This document shows positions 49,316 through 58,601 of a DNA stretch of 60,445 nt, piece by piece. The position numbers were made by a program, and so were the translations under genes. Under the pieces are notes generated by a model. The model was given only the letters and a program-made list of their open reading frames with translations. It was not told where the DNA came from and did no database searches. Each line of letters opens with the position of its first letter. Position 1 is the first letter of the stretch. This stretch comes from an uncultured Bacteroidales bacterium (GTDB lineage: Bacteria; Bacteroidota; Bacteroidia; Bacteroidales; UBA932), in the NCBI GenBank assembly GCA_944323805.1, contig CALUTW010000013.1, positions 1-60,445 of the forward strand, read 5' to 3'.

Positions 49316-51778
49316 ATGAAGAATATACTGACTGCATCAGTCGCGGCAATGCTGCTGATGCTACCCGGGCTGGCAGGCTCGGCTCATGAGGATGCCAGAT
49401 GGGTCGAGATGGACGGTGTCACAGTACCGGTCCCTCCGGCCGAACATCCGAGGCTGTATGTGAGGTCATCCGACATACCCGAGCTCAGGGAGCGGCTTGA
49501 AGACCCGAGGGTCAAGGAAATCATACGCAAGATGGAGAAGCTGTCCGTACCGAGGACTCCCGAAGAGGAAGCCAAGGCGACCGACAGAGGATTCCGGTAT
49601 TATTTCAATATGCGCGGAATCACATCGGAAGTCCAGCTGCAGGCACTCGACTACCTTGTCAACGGGGACAGGAAAGAAGCAAGGAAAGCCATCACTTCTT
49701 TCCTCGACACCCTGAAGAGGACAAATTTCGGCACGACGCAGGACCTCTCGCGTGCAAGCGGAGTCATGCTGATGTGCGGAGCCATGATCTACGACTGGTG
49801 CTACGACCAGATGTCGGACAAGGAGAAACAGGCCTATATCAAGGAATTCATCCGCATTGCCGGCACCATGGAATGCCACTATCCGCCGAAGAACACCGAG
49901 CCGATAGCGGGACATTCCTCTGAATGGATGGTGCTCAGGGACATGCTCTCAGCGGGAATCGCCATCTATGATGAATACCCGGACATGTACAACCATGTCA
50001 TCACAATGCTTTTCAGGGACTATATCCCTGCAAGGGACTTCATCTATTCCGGACACAATTACCATCAGGGTACAAGCTACGCAAATGTACGTTTCAGCAA
50101 CGACCTCATATCACTGTGGATACTCGACAGGATGGGGGCAGGAAACGTGTACAACCCGGCACAGCAGTTCGTGCTGTATGATTTCATATACAGACGCAGA
50201 CCTGACGGCCAGGTGCTTCCGGCCGGGGATGAGAATCCGGGACGCAGGACCCCTGCATCGTATTCCCTTCCTGCCATGTTCGCATCGAGCTACTACAAGG
50301 ACGGGTATCTTGCATACGAGTTCGAGAGGACCCGCAAGGTCGAGAACCACTGCCTGATGCTGGAGATACTCTGGAGGGACTTCGACATAGAGCCGCTTTC
50401 ACCCGAGACACTCCCGCTCACGAGATACTCAGGGACACCGTTCGGATGGATGATAGCCAGGACCGGATGGGACGAAAACAGCGTAATCGCAGAGATGAAA
50501 GTCAATGAGCACTATGTGGGCAACCACCAGCACCTCGACGCAGGCTCATTCCAGATTTACTACAAGGGGCCTCTTGCCATAGATGCCGGCACATACCAGG
50601 GGACATCGGGCGGATACAACAGCCCTCACAACAAGAATTTCTTCAAGAGGACAATCGCCCACAACTCACTCCTGATATACGACCCTGAGGAGAAATTCGC
50701 ATGCTGGAACTACGGAGGCGGAGACAAGACCGAGTTCGCGGCCAACGACGGAGGACAGCGCATGCCGGGGGACAGATGGGACACCTGCCGTTCATTCGAG
50801 GACCTCAAAGGAGAAAGCTATACTGTGGGCAAGGTCATGGCGAAGGATTTCGGCCCGTCAATGCAGACACCGGAATACACCTATCTCAAGGGAGACATCA
50901 CTGACGCCTATTCCGCAAAGGTAAAGGAAGTGAAGCGGTCATTCGTTTTCCTCAACCTTGAAGCGGACGGACAGTCAAGTGCAGATACAGAGACTTCCGG
51001 AGAAAGGATACCTGCCGCCCTCATAGTATTCGACAGGACCGTGTCGGCAAATCCGGACTTCAGGAAATACTGGCTCCTGCACAGCATCGAAGAGCCTGCA
51101 GTCGACGGCAACACCTTCACTGTGGACAGGACTCTGAACGGGGATTCGGGACGTCTTTTCGACACCGTACTGCTCCCTACAGCCGATAATCTCGAGATAT
51201 CCAAGGTAGGAGGACCGGGCAAGGAATTCTACGTATTCGGCACGAACTATCCGAACGAGCCAAGACGCCCGGATCCAGCCAATGAGCGCGGCGCGTGGAG
51301 AGTCGAGCTGTCTCCGAAATCCCCGTCAGAAACAGACCTTTTCCTTAATGTCATACAGGTTACCGACAACAGCTGCAACGACCTGTACAAGGTCAGGACA
51401 GTCACTGGAGAGCGTGTCGGAGGAGGAAAGACAGTATCTGTCCGGACTGCCAACGGCGATACGATGTTCTGCGGTCCCGGAGAATGGGACGGGACAAGCC
51501 CTGTGACCGGAGCATGGGTCAAGGACAGGGTCGTTACCTTCAGTACCGACAGCTGCCCTCTCGGTGGCTCGTTCAGCATCGACCTGACCGGAACGGATGG
51601 GAATGCAGCAGCGGAGTCCGGAAATCCAAGCCTGAAGATATTGCTTACCGACCTGCTGCCAGGCACATGGCAGGTATTCAAGGACGGCCAGATCTTCATC
51701 CCGGGATATGATGTCAGGGATGGAGAAGGCACAATGTATTTCGAAGGCCCTGAAGGCAGATACGAATTCCGCAGATAA
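49316..51778 (+). CDS. PL21 heparinase II
   Basis: An 820-residue secreted lyase (signal peptide ending near GSAHED). It resembles Pedobacter heparinus heparinase II along its whole length: PPAEHPRLYVR, AIYDWCYDQ, GHSSEWM, FWILDRMGAGNVYNPAQQF-like block, SPFGWMIARTGW-type block (TPFGWMIARTGW), NSPHNKNFFKRTIAHN, TYLKGDITDAYSAKVKEVKR and the final LLPGTWQVFKDG. The catalytic residues correspond to His200, Glu203, Tyr255 and His404. Heparinase II cleaves both heparin and heparan sulfate next to glucuronate or iduronate. About 25 extra residues with Ser/Thr/Glu lie after FLNLEADG, and a second small insert occurs near residue 700. It is the last gene of the right arm. Confidence 0.95.
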   Translation: MKNILTASVAAMLLMLPGLAGSAHEDARWVEMDGVTVPVPPAEHPRLYVRSSDIPELRERLEDPRVKEIIRKMEKLSVPRTPEEEAKATDRGFRYYFNMRGITSEVQLQALDYLVNGDRKEARKAITSFLDTLKRTNFGTTQDLSRASGVMLMCGAMIYDWCYDQMSDKEKQAYIKEFIRIAGTMECHYPPKNTEPIAGHSSEWMVLRDMLSAGIAIYDEYPDMYNHVITMLFRDYIPARDFIYSGHNYHQGTSYANVRFSNDLISLWILDRMGAGNVYNPAQQFVLYDFIYRRRPDGQVLPAGDENPGRRTPASYSLPAMFASSYYKDGYLAYEFERTRKVENHCLMLEILWRDFDIEPLSPETLPLTRYSGTPFGWMIARTGWDENSVIAEMKVNEHYVGNHQHLDAGSFQIYYKGPLAIDAGTYQGTSGGYNSPHNKNFFKRTIAHNSLLIYDPEEKFACWNYGGGDKTEFAANDGGQRMPGDRWDTCRSFEDLKGESYTVGKVMAKDFGPSMQTPEYTYLKGDITDAYSAKVKEVKRSFVFLNLEADGQSSADTETSGERIPAALIVFDRTVSANPDFRKYWLLHSIEEPAVDGNTFTVDRTLNGDSGRLFDTVLLPTADNLEISKVGGPGKEFYVFGTNYPNEPRRPDPANERGAWRVELSPKSPSETDLFLNVIQVTDNSCNDLYKVRTVTGERVGGGKTVSVRTANGDTMFCGPGEWDGTSPVTGAWVKDRVVTFSTDSCPLGGSFSIDLTGTDGNAAAESGNPSLKILLTDLLPGTWQVFKDGQIFIPGYDVRDGEGTMYFEGPEGRYEFRR

Positions 51779-51806
51779 CGGAAACATACGTATCTTGATT
51801 GACGTG

Positions 51807-51849
51807 AAAAAATGTCCGGTTTTCTTTAAGGAATTCCGGACATTTTTTC
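51807..51849. terminator. Bidirectional intrinsic terminator between PL21 and rnr
   Basis: AAAAAATGTCCGG (51807-51819) pairs with CCGGACATTTTTT (51836-51848) around a 16-base loop. With A and T runs on both sides it can end the rightward PUL operon and the leftward RNase R message. Confidence 0.9.
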
Positions 51850-51899
51850 GTTATATCGAGATTATAAAATACGACAATACGGCGGACATATATCCGTCC

Positions 51900-54452
51900 C
51901 TACTGCTTGCGGGAGCGTTTCCGGGAAGATTTGCCGGACTTTGATGCCTTTGTACGCTTCGACTCCCGGATGGCCTTGCGCACCTTTTCCTTGCGGGCAG
52001 CCTTATTGCCGGACTTGCCGGATTCCGCTACGGCCGGAGAGGCCTCGCTGTCAAGCCTGTCCTCATTGCCGGTCTCGACAAGCTCATAGTCCAGAAGCTT
52101 CTGCTCCAGATTGGTATTCTTGACACGCACCTTGACAGCATCCCCGAGATTATACACGACCCTGGAGCGCTTCCCGACTATCCTGTAGCGTTCCTGGTCG
52201 AATTCGAAATAATCCGACCTGATATCCCTCAGGGCAACCATCCCCTCTATCTTGCTCGGCTCTATCTCGACATACATTCCCCATTCCGTAAGTCCCGAGA
52301 TATGGCCGTCGAACTCAAAGCCGACCTTGTCCTGCATATACTCCACGAGCTTGTACTTGATACTTGCCCTTTCTGCCTCAGCAGCGACGACCTCCCTTTC
52401 GGAGGCATGCTTGCACTGGCCTTCATAATAGTCCTTCTTCTGGGAGTCGGCTCCGGCAAGATACATGGCGAGAAGCCTGTGCACCATCATGTCGGGATAA
52501 CGCCTGATAGGAGAAGTGAAATGCGTATAATACTTGAATGCAAGGCCGTAATGTCCGATATTGTCCGTACTGTAACGGGCCTTTGCCATCGTACGGAGGG
52601 ACAGCATCTCGATTGCATTATACTCAGGGGTATCCTTGGCGGCAGCGAACAGCGTATTCAGCTCCCGGGAGATTTCCTTTCCGTTTGCAGTCGACCCCAT
52701 CTCATACCCGAAATTGTGGATGAAGGAGCGCAGTCCCTCGAGTTTTTCCTGGTTCGGCTCGTCATGGATACGGTATACGAATGTCTTGGCCCTGGATCTG
52801 GCGGCAGCCTTTGCAGCCTCCTCCTGCGAGATACAGAGATATCCGAGACCAGTCCCCGGGACAGCCGGATATTTGCATCCCTTGGCGACAAACTCGGCGA
52901 CACTCCTGTTTGCAAGAAGCATGAATTCCTCGATAAGCCAGTTTGCCTCCTTGCTTACCTTCTGGTACACTCTCACAGGGCGTCCTTTCTCATCGACCTC
53001 GACTTTCATCTCCGGCCTGTCAAAGCTTATGGCACCTGAAGCGAAACGCTTCTTGCGCAGCTTCGATGCAATCCTGTCAAGTATCAGCACCGCCTCCTTG
53101 AGATTGTCCGGTATGATGCAGCCAGTCGTCACACCTTCCCCCATTGCAGACTCGGCATGCGCAGACGCAGTCTTCTTCCTGGCCTCTGCAGCCTCAGGGG
53201 ATGCTTCGAGTACAGGGTCTCCCACGATGCCATGCCGGCCGTCAGTACCTCCGCGCAGCTCCATTGTCATGGCCTTGTCCCCTGCATCGATTATCTGCTG
53301 GGCAGTCTCATATGCAAACCTGTAATCCGAATTGATGACGGTCCTTCCGAACCACTGCGACACAACCTTTGCCAGCGGGGTAATCTCGAATACCGCCGAG
53401 AAACAGAGCTTCGGCTCGTTCGGACGCAATGAGCACAGCTTGTTCGAGAGCTTTTCCGGAAGCATCGGCACGGTCCGGTCCACAAGATACACGGAAGTAC
53501 CCCTCTCCTGGGCCTCCTTATCTACTACAGAGCCGGGGGTAACATAATGGGTAACATCCGCAATATGGACACCTACTTCATAGTTGCCGTTGTCCAGCTT
53601 CCTGAACGAGAGGGCGTCATCGAAGTCCTTGGCATCCGCCGGGTCGATGGTAAATGTCAGCACATCGCTGAAATCACGCCTTTCGGTCCTGTCCTGTGCT
53701 GTTATCTTGTCTGAAATCTCATCCGCTGCATTCTCCACCTCCGGCTCGAACCTGTAAGGCAGGGCGAATTCCGCAAGTATGGCATGCATCTCCGTGTCAT
53801 TCTCCCCCGGCTCTCCGAGCACATCGACGATATGCCCCACAGGATCAGGGTCTTTCCTGTCCCATCTGTCCACTACGGCAGCCACCTTCATCCCGGGACG
53901 CGCCTGCAGCTCCTGTCTTTTCCCGTCGACGGTCTCATATACATCCGTCACGGAATAGATTCCGTCCCCGGTCTTCTTCAGGGAGCCTTTCACAGGCCAT
54001 GCCGACTCCGCCGCAGCGGTATTGCCTTCCTGCTGCTTCTTCTTTCCTCCGTGCTTCTTCTCCGGTGCACGCTGCGCCCCTACTACAGGGATAGCTATAT
54101 CATATGGCATTACGCGGCTCTGCATCAGCACCCATGCCTGCTCCCCGACAATATGCAGGATGCCGACAAACGGTTTCGGCGAACGCTCCAGTATCTCCAG
54201 CACCTCCCCTTCCTTTCGCTGGCGGTCGGTCTTCTCCTTTACCACTGCCACTCTGACAATATCCCCGTTCAATGCACCTTTGGTCTTGGTCGCCTTCACG
54301 AAGATATCGTCATCCTCCCCTTCAACTATTACGAATGCATAGCCCTCGCGGGTCATCTGCACCCTCCCGGTAAACTCGGGAAGAATCCTTTTAGACTTCT
54401 TTTCCTTCTTGTCCCTGTCCTTGTTCCGCCTGCGTCTGTTCCAGCCTGTCAT
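51900..54452 (-). CDS. rnr: Ribonuclease R
   Basis: An 850-residue 3'-5' exoribonuclease. Order: basic N-terminal tail, cold-shock/OB domains (about 25-235), RNB catalytic domain with the Asp cluster in TIDPADAKDFDDALSF (about 268-283), S1 domain (about 700-785; FDGHISGLTEWGMYVEIEP) and a Lys/Arg-rich C-terminal tail (about 800-850) typical of RNase R. Two stretches look inserted: a Lys/Gln/Ala-rich segment near residues 128-155 and about 45 residues near 395-445 (Ala/Glu-rich) inside the RNB domain. It degrades structured RNA and takes part in RNA quality control. It is a single leftward gene, divergent from gpmI. Confidence 0.95.
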   Translation of the reverse strand: MTGWNRRRRNKDRDKKEKKSKRILPEFTGRVQMTREGYAFVIVEGEDDDIFVKATKTKGALNGDIVRVAVVKEKTDRQRKEGEVLEILERSPKPFVGILHIVGEQAWVLMQSRVMPYDIAIPVVGAQRAPEKKHGGKKKQQEGNTAAAESAWPVKGSLKKTGDGIYSVTDVYETVDGKRQELQARPGMKVAAVVDRWDRKDPDPVGHIVDVLGEPGENDTEMHAILAEFALPYRFEPEVENAADEISDKITAQDRTERRDFSDVLTFTIDPADAKDFDDALSFRKLDNGNYEVGVHIADVTHYVTPGSVVDKEAQERGTSVYLVDRTVPMLPEKLSNKLCSLRPNEPKLCFSAVFEITPLAKVVSQWFGRTVINSDYRFAYETAQQIIDAGDKAMTMELRGGTDGRHGIVGDPVLEASPEAAEARKKTASAHAESAMGEGVTTGCIIPDNLKEAVLILDRIASKLRKKRFASGAISFDRPEMKVEVDEKGRPVRVYQKVSKEANWLIEEFMLLANRSVAEFVAKGCKYPAVPGTGLGYLCISQEEAAKAAARSRAKTFVYRIHDEPNQEKLEGLRSFIHNFGYEMGSTANGKEISRELNTLFAAAKDTPEYNAIEMLSLRTMAKARYSTDNIGHYGLAFKYYTHFTSPIRRYPDMMVHRLLAMYLAGADSQKKDYYEGQCKHASEREVVAAEAERASIKYKLVEYMQDKVGFEFDGHISGLTEWGMYVEIEPSKIEGMVALRDIRSDYFEFDQERYRIVGKRSRVVYNLGDAVKVRVKNTNLEQKLLDYELVETGNEDRLDSEASPAVAESGKSGNKAARKEKVRKAIRESKRTKASKSGKSSRKRSRKQ

Positions 54453-54492
54453 AATTTGAATAATTTGAATTACGCCGATTCATGCAAATGAT

Positions 54493-54500
54493 TATCTTTG
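54493..54500 (+). promoter_or_regulatory. -7 element for gpmI
   Basis: TATCTTTG matches TAnnTTTG, 66 bp upstream of the gpmI ATG. A TTTG is present upstream (54464-54467), but at 25 bp, longer than usual spacing. Confidence 0.5.
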
Positions 54501-54566
54501 CAGAATTATAAGAATTAGCTTGTCAATTCGGCAAATTTAGCAAAAATTCAAAAATACTGCATAACT

Positions 54567-56087
54567 ATGGACAACAGAAAAGTACTTCTAATGATCCTCG
54601 ACGGATGGGGCGAGGGCGAACACAACTGGACAAACGCAATCTACACGCAGGGAGCCCCCTATATCGACTCCCTCAGAGCAAGATATCCGTTCGGGCATCT
54701 GCAGGCAAGCGGTGAATATGTAGGGCTTCCTGACGGCCAGATGGGTAACTCGGAAGTCGGACACCTCAACCTCGGTGCCGGCCGTGTCGTATATCAGGAC
54801 CTGGTAAAGATAAACATGGCATGCCGCGGACACAAGCTCCTCGAGAACAAGGAAATCAAGGCTGCCTATGACTATGTGGCAAAGAACGGCAAGCAGCTCC
54901 ATTTCATGGGACTTGCATCGATGGGAGGCGTACACAGCTCACTGGAGCATGTATATGAATTCCTTGCAGTGGCAAAGCAGTACAATCTCGAGAATGTATT
55001 CGTACACTGCTTCATGGACGGACGCGACACGGACCCTCACAGCGGTAAAGGCTTTGTAGAGGAACTCGAGAAGAAAATGGAGGAGACCACCGGAAAAGTG
55101 GCATCTGTCTGCGGACGCTATTACGCAATGGACAGGGACAAGAGATGGGAAAGGGTAAAGCTTGCCTACGACCTGCTTGTAAAAGGCGAGGGAGCGAAAT
55201 TCTCTTCCGCAGCAGAAGGCATCCAGGCATCCTATGACGAAGGCGTGACAGACGAGTTCATCAAGCCTGTCGCAATCACGGGCGCAGACGGGAAACCTGT
55301 CGGGACAATCCAGGAAGGCGATGCCGTCATATTCTTCAATTTCCGCAACGACCGTGCAAGGGAGCTTACTTCAGTCCTCACACAGGAAGACCAGCCGGAC
55401 TTCGGAATGAAGACCATGCCTCTGTACTACTGCTGCTTTACCCCATACGATGACAAGTTCCAGGGCGTACATATCCTCTTCGACAAGGAAAACGTACGCG
55501 ACACGCTCGGAGAGACAGTGGCAAAGGCCGGGAAGCACCAGCTCCGCATCGCAGAGACGGAAAAATACGCCCATGTAACATTCTTCTTCAACGGAGGACG
55601 CGAGGAGCAGTTCGAGAACGAGGACAGGATACTCGTGAAATCCCCGAAGGTGCCTACATACGACCTTCTCCCGGAGATGAGCGCACAGGAAGTCACAGAG
55701 AAACTTGTGGAAGTGATAAATACCGGCAAGGAAGACATGATCATCCTCAACTTCGCCAACGGGGACATGGTAGGCCACACAGGGGTATTCTCCTCGATAT
55801 GCCGTGCAGTAGCCAAGGTGGACAGCTGTGTAAAGGAAGTGGTTGAAGCCGCAGTTGCCAACGGATATGCGGTACTTCTGACTGCAGACCACGGCAACGC
55901 AGACCATGCATACAATGCCGACGGCACACCGAATACCGCCCATTCGCTCAACCCGGTACAGTTCATCGTCATCAACGCCGGAGTAGACCACGTAAAGGAC
56001 GGCAAGCTTGCAGATGTCGCTCCGACAATCCTCAAGCTGATGGGCATCCCTCAGCCGGAGGCAATGACAGGAGAGCCTCTTATCTGA
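54567..56087 (+). CDS. gpmI: 2,3-bisphosphoglycerate-independent phosphoglycerate mutase
   Basis: A 506-residue glycolytic enzyme interconverting 3- and 2-phosphoglycerate. LLMILDGWG supplies the first metal Asp, [15 protein letters not shown] (about residues 61-75) the catalytic Ser, [14 protein letters not shown] the substrate loop and LTADHGNAD the late metal ligands. The length is normal. It is followed 33 bp later by a ROK kinase and manA, forming a small sugar-phosphate cluster. Confidence 0.96.
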   Translation: MDNRKVLLMILDGWGEGEHNWTNAIYTQGAPYIDSLRARYPFGHLQASGEYVGLPDGQMGNSEVGHLNLGAGRVVYQDLVKINMACRGHKLLENKEIKAAYDYVAKNGKQLHFMGLASMGGVHSSLEHVYEFLAVAKQYNLENVFVHCFMDGRDTDPHSGKGFVEELEKKMEETTGKVASVCGRYYAMDRDKRWERVKLAYDLLVKGEGAKFSSAAEGIQASYDEGVTDEFIKPVAITGADGKPVGTIQEGDAVIFFNFRNDRARELTSVLTQEDQPDFGMKTMPLYYCCFTPYDDKFQGVHILFDKENVRDTLGETVAKAGKHQLRIAETEKYAHVTFFFNGGREEQFENEDRILVKSPKVPTYDLLPEMSAQEVTEKLVEVINTGKEDMIILNFANGDMVGHTGVFSSICRAVAKVDSCVKEVVEAAVANGYAVLLTADHGNADHAYNADGTPNTAHSLNPVQFIVINAGVDHVKDGKLADVAPTILKLMGIPQPEAMTGEPLI

Positions 56088-56120
56088 CACATCACATGAA
56101 ACCAATCACAATAATATACA

Positions 56121-57227
56121 ATGGCTAATTTCCAGACAGATTCCCGCATCGTGCTTACACTGGATGCAGGCGGGACAAACATGGTATTCGGTGCGATGCA
56201 GGGAGGCAACTTCATAATCGACCCGATTACGCTCCCTTCCAATGCGAACAATCTTGACCTGTGCCTCGACACAATGGTCATAGGATTCAGCTCTGTCATC
56301 AACAAGCTGAAGGAAAAGCCGATAGCCATCAGTTTTGCCTTTCCGGGACCGGCGGACTACCCTAACGGCATCATCGGAGGCTATCTTCCCAACTTCCCGT
56401 CATTCAGGGACGGAGTAGCTCTGGGACCGTTCCTTGCAGACAGATTCGGCGTGCCTGTCTTCATCAATAATGACGGGGACCTTTTTGCATACGGGGAAGC
56501 GCTCGGAGGCATGCTTCCGGAAACGAATGCGCGCCTCGAAGCTGCCGGAAGCCAGAAGAGGTACCACAACCTCATCGGCTACACGTTCGGCACAGGCTTC
56601 GGCATAGGGACATTCATCAACGGGCAGCTCAACCGGGGAGACAATTCATGTGTCGAGACATTCTGCCTGCCGCACAGCAAGATCAACGGGGTCATCGTCG
56701 AAGAAGGGGTAGCCGTCCGTGCAGTAAAACGGGTCTACGGGGAGCTCTCGGAAAACCCTGACCACGGGCTCGAGCCGAAGGACATCTGCGAGATAGCCGA
56801 CGGCACACGCGAAGGCAACAGGGAGGCGGCCATCAGGGCATTCAACGAGATGGGAGAGGTCGCAGGAGAAGCAATGGCGACTGCAGCCACCCTCATCGAC
56901 GGGCTCATTGTCATAGGAGGAGGCATTACAGCAGCAAGGAAATACATCATGCCAGGCCTGTTCAAATCCCTGAGAAGCAAGCTCCACACTCTCTCAGGAG
57001 AAGAGGTCAACAGGGTACAGATGAAAGTCTACGACCTTGACAATGACGAGGAATTCGCTGATTTCGCCCGTGGAGACAGCCGCCTCATCAAGGTATACGG
57101 CAGTGACAGGGAAGTGACATACGACCCGCAGAAACGTATAGGGGTAGCCATCTCGAAGATGGGAGCCAGCAAGGCCATCTCTGTCGGGGCATACACCTTT
57201 GCCCTCGACCAGCTTGACAGGAAATGA
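56121..57227 (+). CDS. ROK family sugar kinase without the usual zinc motif
   Basis: A 368-residue ROK protein. Present: ATP loop LTLDAGGTNMVFGAM, catalytic Asp in INNDGDLFAYGE, glycine loop YTFGTGFGIGTFI and IVIGGGITAARKYIMP. The canonical CxCGxxGC zinc motif is missing; the same region reads GDNSCVETFCLPHSK, so metal binding is altered or lost. It is about 50 residues longer than the ROK kinase of the PUL. The stop overlaps an ATG of the manA frame. The coupling to a mannose-6-phosphate isomerase suggests a mannose or fructose kinase role, by inference only. Confidence 0.85.
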   Translation: MANFQTDSRIVLTLDAGGTNMVFGAMQGGNFIIDPITLPSNANNLDLCLDTMVIGFSSVINKLKEKPIAISFAFPGPADYPNGIIGGYLPNFPSFRDGVALGPFLADRFGVPVFINNDGDLFAYGEALGGMLPETNARLEAAGSQKRYHNLIGYTFGTGFGIGTFINGQLNRGDNSCVETFCLPHSKINGVIVEEGVAVRAVKRVYGELSENPDHGLEPKDICEIADGTREGNREAAIRAFNEMGEVAGEAMATAATLIDGLIVIGGGITAARKYIMPGLFKSLRSKLHTLSGEEVNRVQMKVYDLDNDEEFADFARGDSRLIKVYGSDREVTYDPQKRIGVAISKMGASKAISVGAYTFALDQLDRK

Positions 57228-57244
57228 CACAAACCAGAAAGAAC

Positions 57245-58219
57245 ATGTATCCATTAAAATTCAGACCGATATTGAAACCGATGGTATGGGGCGGGGAAAA
57301 AATCGCCCCGTTCAAATCCATCAGCACAGACCAGCATAACATCGGGGAAAGCTGGGAGCTTTCCGGAGTAAAAGGAAATGAATCCGTTGTTGCAAACGGG
57401 GAATACGCAGGCAGGACAATCTCGGACCTTATCAGGGAGTTCAAAGGCAGCCTTATAGGCAAGGCAAACTATGAAAGGACAGGGGAAGAGTTCCCTCTGC
57501 TCATAAAATTCATAGACGCCAGACAGGACCTCTCAATCCAGGTGCACCCGGATGACGAACTTGCCGCAAAACGCCACAACGGGTCAAAGGGCAAGACCGA
57601 GATGTGGTATGTCATCGCAACTGACGAGAACGCCCATCTGATGGCCGGACTCAAGAAGGAAATCACTCCGGAAGAATATGTAGAAAGAGTGAACAACAAT
57701 ACCATCACGGATGTCCTCGAAGACTTCAGCCTCCAGCCGGGAGACGTGTTCTTCCTGCCGGCAGGCCGCATACACAGCATCGGGGCAGGCTCTTTCATCG
57801 CTGAAATCCAGCAGACGTCCGACATCACATACAGGATCTACGACTTCGGCCGTCTCGGGCTTGACGGGAAGCCTCGTGAGCTGCATACTGAGCTCGCCAA
57901 GGATGCCATCGACTACCATGTCTATCCGGACTACAGGACCCGCTATGAAAAAGGACCTGACAAGGAGAATGTGCTTGTCGACTGCAGGTATTTCACAACC
58001 TCCCTGTATGAACTGGACAAGGAATATGTCATGGACCTGAAAGACCTCGACTCATTCCTGATAATGATATGCATCGGAGGAAGCGGTACAATCACGGACG
58101 CTGAAGGCCATACCGAGACCCTGCGCCAGGGAGAGACAGTCCTCATCCCCGCCTCGACAGAAAGCGTGAAGGTCGTACCTGACGGCAATATCCGCTTCCT
58201 GACAAGCTACGTGAAATAA
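57245..58219 (+). CDS. manA: Mannose-6-phosphate isomerase, class I (cupin type)
   Basis: A 324-residue zinc isomerase interconverting mannose 6-phosphate and fructose 6-phosphate. Motifs: KPMVWGG at the N-terminus, DLSIQVHPDDELA (zinc ligands), KTEMWYVI, and the GRIHSIGAG block with the last His ligand. The ATG at 57245 (MYPLKFRPI) matches the family N-terminus; an ATG at 57224 in the same frame overlaps the ROK stop as ATGA and would add seven residues. In either case the gene is coupled to the ROK kinase gene. Confidence 0.93.
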   Translation: MYPLKFRPILKPMVWGGEKIAPFKSISTDQHNIGESWELSGVKGNESVVANGEYAGRTISDLIREFKGSLIGKANYERTGEEFPLLIKFIDARQDLSIQVHPDDELAAKRHNGSKGKTEMWYVIATDENAHLMAGLKKEITPEEYVERVNNNTITDVLEDFSLQPGDVFFLPAGRIHSIGAGSFIAEIQQTSDITYRIYDFGRLGLDGKPRELHTELAKDAIDYHVYPDYRTRYEKGPDKENVLVDCRYFTTSLYELDKEYVMDLKDLDSFLIMICIGGSGTITDAEGHTETLRQGETVLIPASTESVKVVPDGNIRFLTSYVK

Positions 58220-58277
58220 CCGTCCCGCAGACCTGCTGCAATCCCGGCATCATTTCCGGCTTTGCAGACCAATGCTG

Positions 58278-58317
58278 ACAGCCGCCTGCCCTCATTCCGA
58301 TGCAGGCGGCTGTTTTT
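58278..58317 (+). terminator. Intrinsic terminator after manA
   Basis: A perfect 12-bp stem ACAGCCGCCTGC / GCAGGCGGCTGT with a 12-base loop is followed by TTTTC. It lies in the 382-bp gene-free stretch 58220-58601, which otherwise contains only the repeat array and promoter described separately. Confidence 0.9.
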
Positions 58318-58445
58318 CATACCCGTTTTCATAATTATTCCGAATCGAATAAAAAACTCTCCTGTATGCCATCGCAAAAGAAGGCGAGGCGGAACATATG
58401 CAAAAAGACTTTTGGAGAAAGACCTTATCATAGAAACGGATATTC

Positions 58446-58537
58446 CGTCAAATGACCGAACGAATTTACGTCAAACAGCCGAACAAAATCCCGTCAAATG
58501 ACCGAACAAATTTGCGTCAAACAGCCGAACGGGTATA
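58446..58537 (+). repeat. Four tandem 23-bp direct repeats upstream of the AAA/DUF4143 gene
   Basis: Units start at 58446, 58469, 58492 and 58515, exactly 23 bp apart, with core CGTCAAA-nnn-CCGAAC. Units 1 and 3 have TGA and units 2 and 4 have CAG in the variable position, so the array is also two copies of a 46-bp block. There is no spacer, so it is not a CRISPR array. The last unit ends 9 bp before the -33 element of the downstream gene. The period and place suit a multi-site operator or an iteron array. Confidence 0.85.
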
Positions 58538-58545
58538 CATTATCG

Positions 58546-58576
58546 TTGGTAAATCAAAAGATTAGACATATATTTG
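58546..58576 (+). promoter_or_regulatory. Promoter of the AAA/DUF4143 gene
   Basis: TTG (58546-58548) and TATATTTG (58569-58576) are separated by 20 bp, in agreement with the Bacteroidota promoter pattern. The ATG is 25 bp downstream of the -7 element. Confidence 0.65.
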
Positions 58577-58601
58577 CAATTGACACGACAAATCAGTTGC
58601 A

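Larger units (their letters stand above)
20797..51778. other. Glycosaminoglycan polysaccharide utilization locus (heparin/heparan sulfate core with a PL8 lyase)
   Basis: Fourteen genes around a divergent control region at about 39.95-40.25 kb. Left arm, leftward: PL12 lipoprotein lyase, surface glycan-binding protein, SusC, SusD, terminator, PL8, GH95. Right arm, rightward: GH88, PL12, S1 sulfatase, DUF3604 protein, ROK kinase, S1 sulfatase, PL21. The HTCS regulator lies at the left end. The orders PL12-SGBP-SusC-SusD and GH88-PL12-GlcNAc-6-sulfatase are those I recall for the B. thetaiotaomicron heparan sulfate PUL (BT4656-BT4663). Together the lyases, sulfatases and GH88 form a full route from polymer to monosaccharides except for a dedicated inner-membrane importer, which I do not see. 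Confidence 0.88.

Noticed and set aside
51807..51848. Shared AATGTCC sequence between the PUL operator palindrome and the end-of-operon terminator as a regulatory link
   Set aside because: The terminator hairpin needs GC-rich arms; a seven-base match is easily chance and the geometry differs (16-base loop versus one base).
58262..58501. Short open frame over the terminator and first repeats after manA
   Set aside because: It spans a perfect intrinsic terminator and a 23-bp array whose period is not a multiple of three; no start context.
58446..58537. CRISPR array
   Set aside because: The four units are contiguous with no spacers and no cas genes are present.
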